Shown in pieces: positions 1 to 7,771 of a DNA stretch of 64,000 nt. Positions within the stretch are counted from its first letter, which is position 1, and the number at the start of each line of letters is the position of its first letter. Location of the stretch: positions 1,612,001 through 1,676,000 of the forward strand of contig NZ_CP039886.1 in NCBI RefSeq assembly GCF_005221285.1. The letters are read 5' to 3'. This DNA comes from Neisseria flavescens. Lineage in GTDB: Bacteria > Pseudomonadota > Gammaproteobacteria > Burkholderiales > Neisseriaceae. The notes beneath the pieces were generated by a model. That model did no database searches. It saw only the letters and a list, made by a program, of their open reading frames with translations, and was not told the origin of the DNA. A program made the translations under genes and the position numbers.

Positions 1-209
1 GCGAGTTGGAAAACCGCAAATGGTTGGTCGGCAACAGCCTCAGTGGTGCTGACATCATGATGAGCTATCCGCTGCAAGCCGCGGCCGACCGCTTCGACTT
101 TACCGACTACCCCAATATCCGCGCTTATTTGCAGCGCATCGAGGCGCATGAAGCCTACCGCCGTGCCGTTGAAAAAGCAGGTTCGCCTTTATTGAAACTC
201 GACAAATAA
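1..209 (+). CDS. Glutathione S-transferase-like protein, C-terminal fragment (5' end outside window)
   Basis: The reading frame is already open at the first base and ends in TAA at 207-209, so only the last 68 or so residues are visible. The fragment reads like the all-helical C-terminal domain of a glutathione S-transferase: a 'LSGADIMMSYPLQ' stretch, the usual N-capping/hydrophobic-staple region, followed by 'YPNIRAYLQRIEAHEAYRRA', the typical last helices. The catalytic thioredoxin-fold half would lie upstream, so substrate and activity cannot be judged. A paired uptake-sequence terminator follows five bases after the stop. The family assignment is by motif recognition and is fairly safe; the subfamily is unknown. 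Confidence 0.7.
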   Translation, partial: ELENRKWLVGNSLSGADIMMSYPLQAAADRFDFTDYPNIRAYLQRIEAHEAYRRAVEKAGSPLLKLDK

Positions 210-213
210 AACA

Positions 214-242
214 AGGCCGTCTGAAAATGTTTCAGACGGCCT
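214..242 (+). terminator. Paired-DUS terminator after GST-like gene
   Basis: AGGCCGTCTGAA at 214-225 is followed by its reverse complement at 231-242, giving a 12-bp stem with a 5-base loop directly after the stop codon. This inverted DUS pair is the standard neisserial intrinsic terminator. Confidence 0.85.
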
Positions 243-309
243 AAACCTTCTATACATATCGGATATATCGAGAAGCCAAAGTTTTTAACAAGGTTTCCGC
301 CCGAGTGCT

Positions 310-337
310 TTGTTCCCCCTCGCCGTTCCACTATAAT
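310..337 (+). promoter_or_regulatory. Sigma-70-type promoter of tsaB
   Basis: TTGTTC at 310-315 and a perfect TATAAT at 332-337 are separated by 16 bases. The -10 box overlaps an in-frame ATG at 336, which therefore cannot be the translated start; this supports the next ATG at 369 for tsaB. Confidence 0.6.
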
Positions 338-368
338 GGCAACCCATATCCTTCTAAAAAATAACACC

Positions 369-1043
369 ATGCCAACCGACAACTGCCCGACTCTTGCCAT
401 CGACACCAGCACATCCTTTCTGTCCATCGCATTGGAACATCAAGGCGAAATCCGCCTGTTTCACGAAAACGTCGGCACCAAGCAATCCGAACAAATCCTG
501 CCGCAAATCGAACGCCTCTTTAAAGAAGCGGGCATCACGGCTGCCGATTTGGGCTGCATCGTTTATGCACAAGGTCCCGGCGCATTTACCGGCCTGCGTA
601 TCGGCGCGGCGGTTGCACAAGGTTTGGCCACGCCGTTTGACACGCCCATGATCGGTATTCCCTGCCTCGATGCCGCCGCTTCGCTGCTGCCACCGTCCAG
701 CTGCGTACTGGCGGCCACCGATGCGCGTATGGGCGAAGTGTTCTACGCATGGTTTGATACGCAAAACCACGTCCGCTTGAGCGATTACATGGTTGGCAAA
801 GCCGCCGCCATTACCGCGCCTGAAGGCAAAACGCCTAGCGGCGGTATCGGCAATGCCTTTGCCATCGCCGACAAACCGCCTTTTGACGGCCAAGCCGATA
901 TGCCGACCGCCGCCGACTATCTTAAACTTGCCCGCAGTGGCCGCTATGTTGCTACTGACGCGGCGCACGCCGAGCTGCTCTACGTCCGCAACAAAATTGC
1001 CCTGACCGCACAAGAGCAAGCCCAACAAAAGGCCAAACCGTGA
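369..1043 (+). CDS. tsaB: tRNA N6-threonylcarbamoyladenosine biosynthesis protein TsaB
   Basis: TsaB is the ASKHA-fold partner of TsaD (with TsaE) in making the t6A modification at position 37 of ANN-decoding tRNAs. The 224-residue protein starts with 'LAIDTSTSFLSIAL', the phosphate-1 loop of the fold, and has 'GPGAFTGLRIGAAVAQGLA', the hallmark TsaB dimer/ligand segment. The ATG at 369 is preferred over the in-frame ATG at 336 because the latter lies in the -10 box. The stop overlaps the rimI start by three bases, so the two genes are translationally coupled. This order (tsaB, rimI, UDG-like) is usual in Neisseria. Confidence 0.95.
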   Translation: MPTDNCPTLAIDTSTSFLSIALEHQGEIRLFHENVGTKQSEQILPQIERLFKEAGITAADLGCIVYAQGPGAFTGLRIGAAVAQGLATPFDTPMIGIPCLDAAASLLPPSSCVLAATDARMGEVFYAWFDTQNHVRLSDYMVGKAAAITAPEGKTPSGGIGNAFAIADKPPFDGQADMPTAADYLKLARSGRYVATDAAHAELLYVRNKIALTAQEQAQQKAKP

Positions 1044-1483
1044 ACCTGCGCCCAGCCGTACTTGCCGACTGCCCCACCCTTGCCGCCATCGACGCACAAG
1101 GCAATCCTTCGTCGTGGACGGCGCAGCAGTTTGAATCGGCCGTTCAACACCATCCTGACAGCGTTTGGCTCAGCCAGACCGACCACCAAATTACCGGTTT
1201 TATCGTGTGGCAAACCGTATTTGACGAATCCGAGCTACACCTGATTGCCGTCGTGCCCGAATACCGCCGCCAAGGCATTGCGTCCGCTCTGTTGCAACAC
1301 TGGCAAAACGCAGTGCAACAGCAAGGCGTAACCCGATTGCTGCTCGAAGTCCGCGCAAGCAATGAAACCGCGCAACAACTCTACCGCAAACACGGCTTCC
1401 AAACCTGCGGCCGCCGCAAAAACTACTACGCCCTGCCCGACGGTGGCAGCGAAGATGCCGTATTGATGGAGAAATCATGTTAA
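1040..1483 (+). CDS. rimI: Ribosomal protein S18 N-terminal alanine acetyltransferase RimI
   Basis: This 147-residue GNAT acetyltransferase uses acetyl-CoA to acetylate an N-terminal alanine, classically on ribosomal protein S18. The acetyl-CoA loop 'RRQGIA' is at residues 76-81, and the 'LLEVRASN' strand places a glutamate at residue 103, where RimI has its catalytic base. The start is GTG at 1040, overlapping the tsaB stop (GTGA). The end overlaps the next gene by seven bases. The length is typical for RimI, and the tsaB neighbourhood supports RimI over a generic GNAT protein. Confidence 0.93.
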   Translation: MNLRPAVLADCPTLAAIDAQGNPSSWTAQQFESAVQHHPDSVWLSQTDHQITGFIVWQTVFDESELHLIAVVPEYRRQGIASALLQHWQNAVQQQGVTRLLLEVRASNETAQQLYRKHGFQTCGRRKNYYALPDGGSEDAVLMEKSC

Positions 1484-2238
1484 GCAGTCGCTACCTGCAC
1501 CTGCACGAAGCCTTGGGCTTGGGCCCGATGTGGCTGAACCAAAACGCCAAAATCATCCATGCCGCGCCTCAAGCCGCAGCCGCACCCGTCTGCCCCAAAA
1601 CCATTGCTGCCGATACCGCGCAAGCCGTGCGCACTTTATCCGCAGGCGTCCATCAGGCACGCACTGCCGCCATTGCCGCTGCGCAAACGGCCAAACCTGC
1701 TGTCCGCGTTCCCGAAGCGGCACCCAAAGCCATTGCCGAAACGCCGGCAAAAACAGAAAAAGCTGCGCATTCAGACAATCTGCCCCGTCTTGACGTAACC
1801 ATCAGGCCGTCTGAAATCATGGTGGTCAGCATTTGCCCATCTACCGAAGACAGCCTGCACGGTACGCTGTTTAGCGGCGACGTCGGCACGCTTCTCGACA
1901 ACATCCTCGCCTCTATCGGCCTCAAACCCGAGCAGGCGCATAAAACCGCATGGGTCAAAACCGCGCCCGTGTTCACCGCCCTGCCCGATGCCGAACACAT
2001 CCGCTCCGAGCTTGCCGAAATGCAAAACGAGCTGACCGCTTCGCAAGCGCGCGCAGTATTGTTCCTCGGCAAAATCTTCGACAGCCCCGACATGATCGGA
2101 CTGATGAACGAATTGTGCGCAGAGCGGCCGCATTTCGTCATTCCCCACCCCGCCCGCCTGCTGATGCAGCCTCAACTCAAAGCGCAGGCATGGCAAATCT
2201 TAAAGCCATTGAAACAGCTTTTGGCCAAGGCCGTCTGA
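1477..2238 (+). CDS. Uracil-DNA glycosylase superfamily-like protein
   Basis: The 253-residue protein has an Ala/Pro/Lys-rich low-complexity N-terminal third (about residues 25-100) and a C-terminal domain that resembles the family 4/5 uracil-DNA glycosylase fold. Visible are 'MVVSICPSTEDSLHGTLFSG' at the position of the first active-site loop and 'FVIPHPARLLMQP', which resembles the 'HPS/HPA' uracil-recognition loop. The classical iron-sulphur cysteines of family 4 are not obvious, so activity is uncertain. It starts inside rimI and is probably cotranscribed with tsaB-rimI. Its TGA stop lies within an uptake sequence (2228-2239). Role inferred: base-excision repair or a degenerate relative. 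Confidence 0.7.
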   Translation: MLSSRYLHLHEALGLGPMWLNQNAKIIHAAPQAAAAPVCPKTIAADTAQAVRTLSAGVHQARTAAIAAAQTAKPAVRVPEAAPKAIAETPAKTEKAAHSDNLPRLDVTIRPSEIMVVSICPSTEDSLHGTLFSGDVGTLLDNILASIGLKPEQAHKTAWVKTAPVFTALPDAEHIRSELAEMQNELTASQARAVLFLGKIFDSPDMIGLMNELCAERPHFVIPHPARLLMQPQLKAQAWQILKPLKQLLAKAV

Positions 2239-2280
2239 ACATTCCGTTCAATCTGAAATCAGATTTTTCACCAACAAAAA

Positions 2281-2301
2281 AGGGCGTGTTCGACACGCCC
2301 T
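2281..2301 (-). terminator. Intrinsic terminator of thiG
   Basis: AGGGCGTGT and ACACGCCCT form a perfect 9-bp stem with a TCG loop. On the minus strand it is followed by six T residues and lies 8 bases beyond the thiG stop. On the plus strand it may also stop transcription from the UDG-like gene, with a weaker T tract. Confidence 0.8.
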
Positions 2302-2309
2302 AATGTTTT

Positions 2310-3098
2310 TCAATATTCCGCCGAATGCCAGAAAGGCTGACCCACCGTCGGCGTACTGGCGCGCGCTTTTTCGCGTGCTTCGACAGGTTCCGCCTCATAA
2401 GCCAGACGGCCCGACTCGACTGCAAGCGCAAAAGCGCGTGCCATATTGACCGGATCGCCGCTACGGGAAACGGCGGTATTCAGCAACACGCCGTCAAAGC
2501 CCCATTCCATCACTTGCGCCGCCTGCGAGGGCAAACCCAAGCCTGCGTCGATAATCAGCGGCGTGTCGGGCAGGCGTTCTCGCAGGACTTTCAGCGCATA
2601 AGCATGAACCGCGCCCAGACCCGTGCCAATCGGCGCCGCCCACGGCATCAACGCCTGACAGCCTGCGTCAAGCAGTCGGCGGCAGGCAATCAGGTCTTCA
2701 GTGCAATAAGGCAGCACTTTGAAGCCATCTTTAATCAGGATTTCCGCCGCTTCGACCAGTTGGAACACATCCGGCTGCAACGTGTCATCATCGCCGATAA
2801 GTTCGAGCTTGATCCAATCGGTATCAAACACTTCACGCGCCATTTGCGCAGTGGTCACGGCTTCCTGAACGCTTTGACAGCCTGCGGTATTGGGCAACAC
2901 AGGTATGCCCATTTCTTCCAACAACGACCAAAAACCCTGCCCGTGCGCTTCGCCGCCGCTGCCGGCACGACGCAACGAAACGGTAATCATCGCCGGTTGC
3001 GCGATTTGGACAGACTGCTTGAGTATTTCCGGTGTCGGATAAGCAGCCGTACCGAGCAGCAGCCGTGAAGGGAAAGTTTCTCCATATAGGGTAAACAT
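2310..3098 (-). CDS. thiG: Thiazole synthase ThiG
   Basis: ThiG condenses 1-deoxy-D-xylulose 5-phosphate, an imine from glycine or tyrosine, and sulphur from ThiS thiocarboxylate to make the thiazole ring of thiamine. The 262-residue length is typical. The Schiff-base lysine is K97 in 'DWIKLELIGDD'. The phosphate-binding glycine motifs 'APIGTGLG' and 'GFDGVLLNTAVSR' are present. It lies downstream of thiS with a 118-base spacer that holds two hairpins, and ends at an intrinsic terminator. No TPP riboswitch is visible upstream of this gene or of thiE. Confidence 0.96.
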   Translation of the reverse strand: MFTLYGETFPSRLLLGTAAYPTPEILKQSVQIAQPAMITVSLRRAGSGGEAHGQGFWSLLEEMGIPVLPNTAGCQSVQEAVTTAQMAREVFDTDWIKLELIGDDDTLQPDVFQLVEAAEILIKDGFKVLPYCTEDLIACRRLLDAGCQALMPWAAPIGTGLGAVHAYALKVLRERLPDTPLIIDAGLGLPSQAAQVMEWGFDGVLLNTAVSRSGDPVNMARAFALAVESGRLAYEAEPVEAREKARASTPTVGQPFWHSAEY

Positions 3099-3142
3099 GA
3101 TGGATTCCTTTGTATTATTTTTTAGATTTTAAACATGGGGCA

Positions 3143-3198
3143 ATCGGGCAACCCTGCCCGATATTCAAACAGGCAAAAGTCGGGCGCAAATACCCGAC
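3143..3198 (-). other. Two tandem hairpins in the thiS-thiG spacer
   Basis: ATCGGGCA/TGCCCGAT (3143-3162, 4-base loop) and GTCGGG/CCCGAC (3179-3198) lie between thiS and thiG. Neither is followed by a T tract on the minus strand, so they look more like mRNA-processing or stabilising structures than terminators. Confidence 0.5.
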
Positions 3199-3216
3199 CT
3201 GCTGATTGCAAAACGC

Positions 3217-3411
3217 TTAGCCGCCGACTACGGGGCGCACGATGTCCACTTTATCGCTTTCGTTCAAAACCGTTTCCGCATACGCGCCTTTGGCGACAAA
3301 ATGGGTATTGACGGCAACGGCAAACGGTTTTTGCGGCGCGGTTTGGGCGATAAGGTCGGCAACGGTTGTGCCGTTAAGTTCGGCGGATTCGCCGTTTAAG
3401 ATGATGTTCAT
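3217..3411 (-). CDS. thiS: Sulphur carrier protein ThiS
   Basis: This 64-residue ubiquitin-like protein ends in Gly-Gly, the tail that is adenylated by ThiF and turned into a thiocarboxylate to donate sulphur to ThiG. 'MNIILNGES' and the terminal 'VDIVRPVVGG' are characteristic. It sits just upstream of thiG on the same strand. The Correia element immediately upstream separates it from thiE, so its transcription may start in or pass through that element. Confidence 0.95.
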   Translation of the reverse strand: MNIILNGESAELNGTTVADLIAQTAPQKPFAVAVNTHFVAKGAYAETVLNESDKVDIVRPVVGG

Positions 3412-3432
3412 GGTTTTTCAATATTTCGTATA

Positions 3433-3588
3433 TATAGTGGATTAACAAAAATCAGGACAAAGCGACGAAGCCGCAGACAGTACAGATAGTACGGAACCGA
3501 TTCACTTGGTGCTTCAGCACCTTAGAGAATCGTTCTCTTTGAGCTAAGGCGAGGCAACGCCGTACCGGTTTAAAGTTAATCCACTATA
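3433..3588. repeat. Correia repeat enclosed element, long form (156 bp)
   Basis: The element begins TATAGTGGATTAA and ends TTAATCCACTATA, the terminal inverted repeats of the Correia family. It contains the internal 'GACGAAGCCGCAGACAGTAC' segment and an extra central block (about 3495-3545) absent from the shorter copy at 30567-30675. The long form is known to carry an IHF site. It lies between thiE and thiS, both on the minus strand, so it can supply a promoter or an RNase III-cleavable hairpin to thiSG. Confidence 0.9.
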
Positions 3589-3644
3589 CCCGCTGCTGCC
3601 TGTATAGCATCCGAAATAACGGCAATCGAATATCCTAATCGAGC

Positions 3645-3676
3645 AGGTCGTCTGAAATTTGGTTTTCAGACGGCCT
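3645..3676 (-). terminator. Paired-DUS terminator of thiE
   Basis: TTCAGACGGCCT (3665-3676) overlaps the end of thiE and pairs with AGGTCGTCTGAA (3645-3656). The second copy carries a T in place of C, a variant known from other Neisseria. It should end transcription of thiE before the Correia element. Confidence 0.75.
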
Positions 3677-4293
3677 TATTCATTCCACAAAGCCTGAAAC
3701 GCTTTCACCACCGCTTCGGGATTTTCCGCTTCAGTCACGGCGCGGACGACGGCGAGTGAGGAAACGCCGGTGGCAAGGACGGCTTGGGCATTGTTCAAAT
3801 CGATGCCGCCGATGGCGACGACAGGTGTGCCGTGTGCCTGTCTGACGTATTCGCGCAGTTTGTCCAAACCTTGCGGGGCAGTGGGCATTTGCTTGGTTGT
3901 GGTCGGGAAAATCGCGCCGCTGGCCACATAGCTGGGATGTACGGACAAAGCGCGGTCGAGTTCGGCGACGGAGTGCGTACTCAAACCCAAACGCAAACCG
4001 GCAGCTTCAATCGCGGCTAGGTCGGCAGTGTCCATGTCTTCCTGCCCGAGATGCACGCCGTATGCGCCAGCGGCAATTGCTTCGCGCCAGTGGTCGTTGA
4101 TGAAAAGCTGGGTTGCACTGTTTTGACAGGCGGTGACGCAACGTTCGATTTCGCGTTTCAACTCGTCGCCGTGCAGGGTTTTGCAGCGCAGTTGCACCGT
4201 GTCGGCACCTGCTTTGACCATGCGCTCGACCCAGTCGGCAGTGGGAACAACGGCGTAAAATTTCAGAGGGGATTTGAGTGGCGGGAAGGTCAT
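3676..4293 (-). CDS. thiE: Thiamine-phosphate synthase ThiE
   Basis: ThiE joins HMP pyrophosphate and thiazole phosphate into thiamine monophosphate. The 205-residue TIM-barrel protein has 'LFINDHWREA' (substrate pocket), 'GVHLGQEDMDTADL' (pyrophosphate/Mg contact) and 'VASGAIFPTTTK' (phosphate loop). It is separated from thiS and thiG by a terminator and a Correia element, so the three genes are a cluster but perhaps not a single transcript. Start ATG 4293 fits the family length. Confidence 0.95.
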   Translation of the reverse strand: MTFPPLKSPLKFYAVVPTADWVERMVKAGADTVQLRCKTLHGDELKREIERCVTACQNSATQLFINDHWREAIAAGAYGVHLGQEDMDTADLAAIEAAGLRLGLSTHSVAELDRALSVHPSYVASGAIFPTTTKQMPTAPQGLDKLREYVRQAHGTPVVAIGGIDLNNAQAVLATGVSSLAVVRAVTEAENPEAVVKAFQALWNE

Positions 4294-4335
4294 AACGGCT
4301 CCGAAAGGAATAATTCGTTGTTATATTATCAGAAA

Positions 4336-4370
4336 AGGCCGTCTGAATAATATTTGTTTTCAGACGGCCT
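4336..4370. terminator. Paired-DUS hairpin between thiE and mgtE
   Basis: AGGCCGTCTGAA at 4336-4347 and its complement at 4359-4370 form a 12-bp stem with an 11-base loop. It backs up the intrinsic terminator of mgtE at 4384-4413. Confidence 0.75.
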
Positions 4371-4383
4371 TTTAAACGGTTTG

Positions 4384-4413
4384 AAAAAGGACATATCGAA
4401 TACGTCCTTTTTT
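4384..4413 (-). terminator. Intrinsic terminator of mgtE
   Basis: AAAAAGGAC (4384-4392) and GTCCTTTTT (4404-4412) form a symmetrical stem five bases beyond the mgtE stop. Confidence 0.7.
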
Positions 4414-4417
4414 CCTA

Positions 4418-5890
4418 TTACAACAGGAATATGGTTGCCAATCCCAAGAAAATCAGGAAGCCGCCGGAGTCGGTGACCGCGGTAATCAGCACCGAGCTGC
4501 CCAATGCCGGATCGCGTCCGGCTTTGTCCATCATGACGGGGATAAGGACGCCGACGGTCGCGGCAAGCAAAAGGTTCAAGGTCATCGCGGCCACCATGAC
4601 CAAACCAATGCCGATGTTGCCATAGAGCAGCCATGAAATCACGCCCATGACCGTGCCCCAAATAATGCCGTTGACGAGGGCGACGCCGACTTCTTTTTTC
4701 AGCAGGCGGCCTGCCTGTGTGCCTGTCATTTGCCCCATTGCCATGGCGCGGACGATCATGGTGATGGTTTGGTTGCCGGAGTTGCCACCGATACCGGCGA
4801 CGATGGGCATCAGCGCGGCCAGTGCGACGATTTTTTCGATACTGCCTTCAAATGCGCCAATTACGCGGCTGGCAATAAAGGCGGTACACAGGTTGATGGC
4901 GAGCCACATCCAGCGGTTTTTCACCGAATCCCAGACGGGCGCGAACAAGTCTTCCTCTTCCTGCAAACCCGCCATGTTCAACATGTCTGCTTCCGATTCT
5001 TCACGGATCACGTCCACCATTTCGTCAATGGTGATCCTGCCGATCAGCTTTTTGTTTTCATCGACAACCGGCGCGGTTACCAAGTCATAACGTTCAAACG
5101 CCTGCGCCGCTTCTTCCACGTCGTCTTCCGGACGGAAGCGCACGACTTCGGTGGCCATCACGTCCGCCACCATATCTTCAGGATCGGCGACCAAGAGTTT
5201 GCGGATGGGCAGCACGCCTTGCAACACGTCGTTTTCATCGACCACAAAAATCTTATCGGTATGGTCGGGCAAGCTGTCGAAACGGCGCAAGTAGCGCAAC
5301 ACGACCTCACACGTCACATCGGCGCGGATGCTGACCAATTCAAAGTCCATAATCGCGCCGACTTGGTTGTCTTCGTAAGACATCGCCGCTTTGACCTGCT
5401 CGCGCTCTTCTTCATCACGCGTTTGCAGCGCTTCATACACCACTTGGTGCGGCAAGTCGTCTGCCAACTCTGCCAATTCGTCAGCGTCCAAATCATCGAC
5501 GGCGGCCAACAGCTCGTCTTTGTCCATGGACTCGATCAGCATTTCGCGCACGGAGTCGGATACTTCCAGCAAGACTTCGCCATCGTCTTCAGGGGCGACC
5601 AACAGCCAAACGATGTTACGCTCGCGCGGCGGCAGGGATTCCAAGACGGCGGCCACGTCGGCAGGGTGCAACTCGGCCAAGAGGACGGTCAGCTCGGTGA
5701 ACTTGTCGCGCAGGCTTTCGTCTTCAATCGGCACGCCTGCTTCGATTTGTTCAAAGGACGGCTCGAGGATTTCGCATAAAGCATGGATGCGGTCGATATC
5801 ATCAGAGATACGATCGTCAGAAATGCGGTCTTCTACCACATCATTGTCGGGGGTATTGTCGCGATTCGGAGGGGTTTGTTCGATGCTCAT
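4418..5890 (-). CDS. mgtE: Magnesium transporter MgtE
   Basis: MgtE is an inner-membrane Mg2+ channel gated by its own cytoplasmic Mg2+-sensing domains. The 490-residue protein has an acidic N-terminal superhelix (about 60-170, many Asp/Glu that bind Mg2+), a CBS pair (about 170-300, e.g. 'DENDVLQGVLPIRKLL' and 'DENKKLIGRITIDEM') and a five-helix membrane domain (about 330-490) with 'PIVAGIGGNSGNQ', the pore signature. The first 40 residues are unusually Asp-rich. It appears to be monocistronic, with a terminator directly after it; no M-box-like leader was recognised. Confidence 0.95.
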   Translation of the reverse strand: MSIEQTPPNRDNTPDNDVVEDRISDDRISDDIDRIHALCEILEPSFEQIEAGVPIEDESLRDKFTELTVLLAELHPADVAAVLESLPPRERNIVWLLVAPEDDGEVLLEVSDSVREMLIESMDKDELLAAVDDLDADELAELADDLPHQVVYEALQTRDEEEREQVKAAMSYEDNQVGAIMDFELVSIRADVTCEVVLRYLRRFDSLPDHTDKIFVVDENDVLQGVLPIRKLLVADPEDMVADVMATEVVRFRPEDDVEEAAQAFERYDLVTAPVVDENKKLIGRITIDEMVDVIREESEADMLNMAGLQEEEDLFAPVWDSVKNRWMWLAINLCTAFIASRVIGAFEGSIEKIVALAALMPIVAGIGGNSGNQTITMIVRAMAMGQMTGTQAGRLLKKEVGVALVNGIIWGTVMGVISWLLYGNIGIGLVMVAAMTLNLLLAATVGVLIPVMMDKAGRDPALGSSVLITAVTDSGGFLIFLGLATIFLL

Positions 5891-6073
5891 AAATGCTCCG
5901 CCCGCCGGACGCGGGAAGGCATTTCGGCGGGATGATTATTGTTGTTGTGTATCAGATGGGAAGTTCAAAGGCGAACTGGGAAGGTCCATAATTCAAGCCT
6001 ACTGAGAGGCACAGAGTTGTAAACGGTGCATATTCTACTCTTTTTTAGGCCGTTTTACCATTTTTAACGGGAA

Positions 6074-6105
6074 AGGCCGTCTGAAATTTAAGTTTCAGAC
6101 GGCCT
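6074..6105 (-). terminator. Paired-DUS terminator of the metP-metS pair
   Basis: AGGCCGTCTGAA (6074-6085) and TTCAGACGGCCT (6094-6105), 18 bases downstream of the small-subunit stop. Confidence 0.8.
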
Positions 6106-6122
6106 TTTCATTTGCTCAAACC

Positions 6123-6215
6123 TTATTCTTTAGGCAAGCGCAGGACGGAGACGATGAATCCGCCCCAAATGACGATCAATGCGACAAGCATCATAATAAT
6201 GGCTGAAGTACTCAT
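6123..6215 (-). CDS. MetS-type small subunit of an NSS transporter (30 aa)
   Basis: A 30-codon frame reads MSTSAIIMMLVALIVIWGG and continues for 11 more residues ending in 'LRLPKE'. It is one hydrophobic helix with a short charged tail. Its ATG overlaps the stop of the transporter gene by one base (TAATG), so it is translationally coupled. This arrangement matches the methionine/alanine importer MetPS described in Corynebacterium, in which a tiny membrane subunit is needed with the NSS transporter. The assignment rests on position, size and topology; substrate here is inferred. Confidence 0.8.
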   Translation of the reverse strand: MSTSAIIMMLVALIVIWGGFIVSVLRLPKE

Positions 6216-7750
6216 TATTCGTCTCCTTCACGTTCGTGTTCATGTTCGTCTTTGACGTTGAAGTTCTGACCATGTTTCCACGGCAAGAACGACAGCAGGA
6301 CAGACAATACCAAGAGGGCGCCCACCATGCCCCAACCGAAGATATTGAGGAAACTGTCAGGATAGCCGCTGTAATTCTCTTTCAAGAGGCCGGCGGTATC
6401 TTGATAAAGCATATAGCCGAGCATAGCGACGGTAACCACCACGCTGGCAGTCCATACTTTACCGACACGGATGGAAGACAGCGCGTTCAAATGGTTGCGC
6501 AGTTCCGGCAGCTTGTGCAACAGGACAATCGCCAAAACATAAACAAAACCAGAAGCCACAATGCCGTAGGTATTGATGAATTTATCCAATACGTCCAACA
6601 CAGGCAGGCCGGTGGTCGTACCGAACAGTAAGGTAGAAATAATCGCCATTGGCACGCCTGCAATCAACGTTGCGCTGACACGGCCGATGTTCATTTTGTC
6701 TTGAATCGCGGCCACAATCACTTCAACGATGGAAATCATGGAAGTGACACCGGCAAACACCAGCGAGCCAAAGAACAACACGCCGATCAACGCGCCCATA
6801 GGAGCTTGGTTGATGATGGTCGGGAACGCGATAAACGCCAAGCCGATACCGTTGGATGCCACCTCGCTGACTTCCTTGCCTGCCGCGTGCGCCATAAAGC
6901 CCAATGCTGCGAATACGCCGATACCGGCGAGCAACTCAAAGCTGCTGTTGGCAAAGCCGACAACCAAGCCTGTGCCGCCCAAGTCGGTTTTTTTCTTCAG
7001 GTAAGAAGAATAAGTAATCATGATGCCGAAGCAGATAGAGAGCGAGAAGAAGATTTGGCCATATGCGGCTACCCAGACTTTCGGATCTGCCAAACGGCTC
7101 CAGTCAGGCGTAAACAAAGCGTCCAAACCTTTTACCGCACCCGGCAGAGTCAGGGCGATGCCCACCATGATGACAAACATCACCACCAACAAAGGCATGA
7201 AGAATGTGGACGCACCGGCCACGCCTTTTTGTACGCCCAAAGCCATAATCGCCAGCGTAAACACCCACACGGCAATCAGCGGGCCGGCTACTTTGCCGAC
7301 AAAATCCAAACCCAAGTCTTTGGCATCGGCCATTTGCAGGAAGTCTTTGAAGAAGAAGGTCTGCGGATCCGCACCCCATGCCGAAGTCAACGAATAATAG
7401 GCATAGCTTGCCGCCCAGCCGACAATCACGGCGTAGTAGATACAGATGATGACGTTGGTCAGGAAGTTCCACCAACCCATCGGCTCAAACAAACGGCCGA
7501 GGCGGCGGAAGGCCAAAGGTGGCGAGCCGCGGTAACGGTGGCCGATGGCGTAGTCGAGCAGCAACAGCGGAATACCTGCCGTCAACAGCGCAACCAAATA
7601 AGGGAGGATGAAAGCACCGCCGCCGTTGTCGAAAGCGATGTAAGGGAATCGCCAAATGTTGCCTAAGCCCACGGCCGAGCCGATGGCAGCAAACATAAAG
7701 GCGCGGCGACTGCTAAACGTCGCGCGTTCGCTGGATTGAGAATTTGACAC
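6215..7750 (-). CDS. Sodium-dependent (NSS family) amino-acid transporter, MetP-like
   Basis: An inner-membrane Na+-coupled symporter with the LeuT fold. 'AVGLGNIWRFPY' near residue 25 is the sodium/substrate site of helix 1, and about 11-12 hydrophobic segments follow. GTG at 7750 is chosen because AAGAGG lies 7 bases upstream; the same frame also opens at a TTG at 7771, which has no ribosome-binding site. The start gives 511 residues. It is followed, with a one-base overlap, by a 30-residue membrane subunit, as in MetPS-type importers, so methionine or alanine/serine uptake is likely but inferred. Confidence 0.9.
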   Translation of the reverse strand: MSNSQSSERATFSSRRAFMFAAIGSAVGLGNIWRFPYIAFDNGGGAFILPYLVALLTAGIPLLLLDYAIGHRYRGSPPLAFRRLGRLFEPMGWWNFLTNVIICIYYAVIVGWAASYAYYSLTSAWGADPQTFFFKDFLQMADAKDLGLDFVGKVAGPLIAVWVFTLAIMALGVQKGVAGASTFFMPLLVVMFVIMVGIALTLPGAVKGLDALFTPDWSRLADPKVWVAAYGQIFFSLSICFGIMITYSSYLKKKTDLGGTGLVVGFANSSFELLAGIGVFAALGFMAHAAGKEVSEVASNGIGLAFIAFPTIINQAPMGALIGVLFFGSLVFAGVTSMISIVEVIVAAIQDKMNIGRVSATLIAGVPMAIISTLLFGTTTGLPVLDVLDKFINTYGIVASGFVYVLAIVLLHKLPELRNHLNALSSIRVGKVWTASVVVTVAMLGYMLYQDTAGLLKENYSGYPDSFLNIFGWGMVGALLVLSVLLSFLPWKHGQNFNVKDEHEHEREGDE

Positions 7751-7771
7751 GATGAACCTCTTAAAAATCAA

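Noticed and set aside
3412..4350. Search for a TPP riboswitch upstream of thiE or thiS
   Set aside because: No CTGAGA...ACCTGA pattern could be found on the minus strand.
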